Position numbers and translations under genes: made by a program. 64,000 nucleotides of DNA from Pseudomonas sp. CBZ-4 (GTDB lineage: Bacteria; Pseudomonadota; Gammaproteobacteria; Pseudomonadales; Pseudomonadaceae). Location: positions 1 through 64,000 of the forward strand of contig NZ_ANNV01000023.1 in assembly GCF_000346755.1 (NCBI RefSeq), given 5' to 3'. Below, in pieces: positions 62,034 to 64,000 of the stretch (position 1 is the first letter of the stretch; every line of letters starts with the position of its first letter). The notes under the pieces are model-generated. The model did no database searches and was not told the DNA's origin. It worked only from the letters and a program-made list of their open reading frames with translations.

Positions 62034-62465
62034 TTAGTTAACCAGCGTCGCATCCAGGCTGATCTTCGCATTCAGCACCTTGGACACCGGGCACCCTTCC
62101 TTGGCCTTTTTGCTCAGTTCTTCAAACTGCGCCTGGCTCGCGCCGGGGATCTTGGCCTTGAGGATCAGGTGCACCGCCGTGATCGCAAAGCCGCCATCGA
62201 CCTGATCCAGGGTCACTTCGGCCTGGGTGTCGATACTGTCAGCCTTGAGGCCAGCGTCGCCGAGAATCATGGAAAACGCCATGGAGAAACAACCGGCATG
62301 CGCCGCGCCGATCAATTCCTCAGGATTGGTCCCCTTGCCCCCTTCGAAACGTGCCTTGAAGCCGTAGGGCGCTTCGCGCAGCACACCGGTTTCCGTGGAG
62401 ATGGAACCCAGACCCGTCTTCACATCACCTTCCCAATGCGCGGATGCTTTTTTCACGATACTCAT
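62034..62465 (-). CDS. osmC: OsmC-family peroxiredoxin
   Basis: A 143-residue thiol peroxidase that reduces organic hydroperoxides. The two catalytic cysteines are in AHAGCFSMAFS near 59 and KEGCPVSKVL near 124. The N-terminus MSIVKKASAHWEGDVKTG is typical of OsmC proper, not Ohr. The promoter seen upstream is of the AlgU type, in line with induction by osmotic and envelope stress. Confidence 0.92.
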   Translation of the reverse strand: MSIVKKASAHWEGDVKTGLGSISTETGVLREAPYGFKARFEGGKGTNPEELIGAAHAGCFSMAFSMILGDAGLKADSIDTQAEVTLDQVDGGFAITAVHLILKAKIPGASQAQFEELSKKAKEGCPVSKVLNAKISLDATLVN

Positions 62466-62504
62466 GGCAGTCTCCTCAAGCGGTGGTTTTGCGTACGTAA
62501 GGGT

Positions 62505-62532
62505 TCTGAGGATAGTCGGACTGACAAAGTTC
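62505..62532 (-). promoter_or_regulatory. AlgU-type promoter of osmC
   Basis: On the minus strand, GAACTT (62532-62527) and TCAGA (62509-62505) are separated by 17 bases, the same elements and spacing as the ersA promoter. The start would lie near 62499, giving a leader of about 34 bases. Confidence 0.8.
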
Positions 62533-62684
62533 ATCCTGTCGGAGAAACCTAGCAACTAAGTAGGAAATTTCGGTGCCTGCTATTGAATCTCGGGTATATG
62601 CCCTCATTGCATAGAGCATGCACATGAAGCGGCAGGTTTTGATTCGTCTAGACAGCCTGCGCGCCCCCTTGGAGAAGCAGGCTT

Positions 62685-63686
62685 ATGAAATCGCTGTCCG
62701 ACGTGAAGTTCTCGACCCTCGACCTCGTGCCCGTGCGCGCCAATGGCAGCCCGGCGCAGTCGTTGCGCAATTCCCTGGACCTGGCCCAGCACGTGGAAAA
62801 GTTCGGCTACAACCGTTTCTGGGTGGCTGAACACCACAACATGGACGGCATCGCCAGTTCGGCCACCTCGGTGTTGCTGGGCTACCTGGCCGGTGGCACC
62901 TCGACGATTCGCGTCGGTTCCGGCGGCGTGATGCTGCCCAACCATGCGCCATTGGTGATCGCCGAGCAGTTCGGCACCCTGGAAAGCCTCTACCCCGGGC
63001 GTATCGACCTGGGCCTGGGCCGCGCGCCCGGCTCCGACCAGATGACCGCCCGCGCCCTGCGCCGTGAGCGCTCCGGCAGCGCCGACGAATTCCCCGAAGA
63101 CGTCGCCGAACTGATGGCCTACCTCGGCCCGCGCACCCCGGACCAACGCATCATTGCTGTACCCGGCACCGGCACCAACGTCCCGGTATGGCTGCTGGGC
63201 TCCAGCCTGTTCAGCGCGCAATTGGCCGGTGAGCGTGGTTTGCCCTACGCCTTCGCCTCCCATTTCGCACCGCGCTTGATGCACGAGGCGATTCGCGTCT
63301 ACCGCAATCACTTCAAGCCTTCAGCGGTTCTCGATAAGCCCTACGTGATGCTCGGCATTCCCTTGGTCGCCGCCGACACCGATGAGCAAGCCGACTACCT
63401 GGCCACCTCGGTGTACCAGCGCATCCTCGCGCTGATGCGCGGGCAAAGCCTGGTGCAACGTCCACCGGTAAAGAGCATGGAAGGCCTGTGGCTGCCCCAT
63501 GAAAAAGACGCAGTGGGCAGTTTCCTCGGTCTGGCAATGGTCGGCAGCCCGGCAAAAATCCGCGCCAAGCTGGAAGTGCTGGTGGAGCAAACCGGCGCCG
63601 ACGAGCTGATTTTTACCTGCGACCTGTACGAACACGCCGACCGGATTCATTCCTACGAGCTGCTGGCGCAGTTGATGAAGGGCTAA
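62685..63686 (+). CDS. Luciferase-like (LLM-class) flavin-dependent monooxygenase
   Basis: A 333-residue TIM-barrel flavoprotein of the bacterial luciferase superfamily. Features include [23 protein letters not shown] near 45, [42 protein letters not shown] near 75-120 and a C-terminal [10 protein letters not shown] segment. This YhbW-like subgroup has no known substrate. ATG 62685 with GGAG ten bases upstream is used. A strong terminator follows. Confidence 0.9.
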   Translation: MKSLSDVKFSTLDLVPVRANGSPAQSLRNSLDLAQHVEKFGYNRFWVAEHHNMDGIASSATSVLLGYLAGGTSTIRVGSGGVMLPNHAPLVIAEQFGTLESLYPGRIDLGLGRAPGSDQMTARALRRERSGSADEFPEDVAELMAYLGPRTPDQRIIAVPGTGTNVPVWLLGSSLFSAQLAGERGLPYAFASHFAPRLMHEAIRVYRNHFKPSAVLDKPYVMLGIPLVAADTDEQADYLATSVYQRILALMRGQSLVQRPPVKSMEGLWLPHEKDAVGSFLGLAMVGSPAKIRAKLEVLVEQTGADELIFTCDLYEHADRIHSYELLAQLMKG

Positions 63687-63698
63687 ACCCCTCAGGCG

Positions 63699-63731
63699 AA
63701 AAAAAACCGACGCACTCGCGTCGGTTTTTTA
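63699..63731. terminator. Bidirectional intrinsic terminator
   Basis: ACCGACGC / GCGTCGGT stem with loop ACTC, flanked by A and T tracts. It ends the convergent monooxygenase and DUF1161 transcripts. Confidence 0.93.
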
Positions 63732-63747
63732 TGTCTGCAACACGGGA

Positions 63748-63972
63748 TCAACCGCGCTTGTAGACGATTTCCTTGGTGCCGCCTTCACAGCTACCGACCA
63801 CTTTAGCGTCGGTCGAAGCACCTTTCTCCACTACCTCCAGCGAATAACCCGAAGCGCCCTTGGCGTCGATTTTCGCTGCAATCTCGCTTTTCAGCTCATC
63901 ACAAGGCTTGCCCGCCGCCAGAGCAGTGCCCGCAATGCTCAACAAACCTACCGCTAACAGGAACTTCTTCAT
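63748..63972 (-). CDS. DUF1161 exported protein, copy 2
   Basis: A 74-residue exported protein with signal peptide MKKFLLAVGLLSIAGTALA and the same cysteine pattern as the copy at 61542-61781 (KPCDELKSEIAAKIDAKG, VVGSCEGGTKEIVYKRG). The two are paralogues 2 kb apart in the same orientation. Their role is unknown. The promoter lies at or beyond the window edge. Confidence 0.88.
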   Translation of the reverse strand: MKKFLLAVGLLSIAGTALAAGKPCDELKSEIAAKIDAKGASGYSLEVVEKGASTDAKVVGSCEGGTKEIVYKRG

Positions 63973-64000
63973 CCGTTACTTCCTTGCGCTGATCGAAAAG

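Noticed and set aside
1..64000. CRISPR arrays, tRNA or rRNA genes, prophage, IS elements
   Set aside because: I looked for regular direct repeats, tRNA-like cloverleaf ends, transposase or integrase motifs and found none. The only repeats are REP/REPIN elements.

Overview
This is a high-GC, gene-dense piece of a Pseudomonas chromosome, almost certainly from the P. fluorescens group. The evidence is the algB-kinB, engB-ersA-polA, thrB, znuA/zur-znuCB and aa3 cytochrome oxidase clusters in pseudomonad order, plus many GTGGGAGC(T/G)GGCTTGCC-type REP/REPIN elements in the intergenic gaps. I see no tRNA, rRNA, CRISPR array, phage, integrase or IS element. About 64 protein genes, one recognisable sRNA (ErsA) and nine REP/REPIN elements account for most of the sequence. 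Family assignments come from motifs and recalled families; no database search was run.

Layout. 0.3-10.4 kb: transport and envelope genes (CitMHS citrate carrier, TerC, Na/Pi symporter with PhoU domain, membrane-anchored M16 protease, DUF5924 membrane protein, and a complete MCE lipid-transport operon of permease, ATPase, MlaD-like protein and lipoprotein). 10.5-13.2 kb: a Gate-domain membrane protein and a GltP-type symporter. 13.2-13.7 kb: a gap without a convincing gene that holds an unexplained plus-strand terminator and other palindromes. 13.7-24.6 kb: an envelope-stress block (Ivy-like lysozyme inhibitor, DUF1328, AlgB/KinB, AmpDh2-like amidase, diguanylate cyclase, EEP nuclease, DsbA, two cytochromes c, EngB). 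24.6-27.7 kb: ErsA sRNA behind an AlgU-type promoter, then polA. 27.7-33 kb: DUF2782, thrB, the zinc-uptake regulon znuA / zur-znuC-znuB, and a lipoprotein. 33-38 kb: HPII-type catalase and metNIQ methionine importer. 38-46.6 kb: the aa3-type cytochrome c oxidase with its heme A and copper assembly factors (sco, ctaB, ctaA, SURF1, ctaG). 47-50.2 kb: a conserved hypothetical protein, a SulP transporter and a beta-carbonic anhydrase. 50.4-51.5 kb: a radical SAM protein with a LexA box in a perfect palindrome at its start. 51.5-55.3 kb: a three-gene membrane gluconate dehydrogenase-type operon. 55.5-64 kb: exported phosphatase, YheV, PrlC, gamma-carbonic anhydrase, HAD phosphatase, aminopeptidase, two DUF1161 proteins, OsmC (also behind an AlgU-type promoter) and a luciferase-like monooxygenase.

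How it fits together. Several units belong to cell-envelope and oxidative stress control: AlgB/KinB, ErsA and osmC (AlgU-type promoters seen here), katE and aa3 oxidase (RpoS-linked in relatives), and a LexA-controlled radical SAM gene. Compared with my memory of P. aeruginosa PAO1, the left part follows PA5479-PA5505 and the right part follows PA0114 down to about PA0059. The metQ/sco boundary therefore looks like an end of an inversion around the replication origin, and a doubled REPIN sits exactly there.
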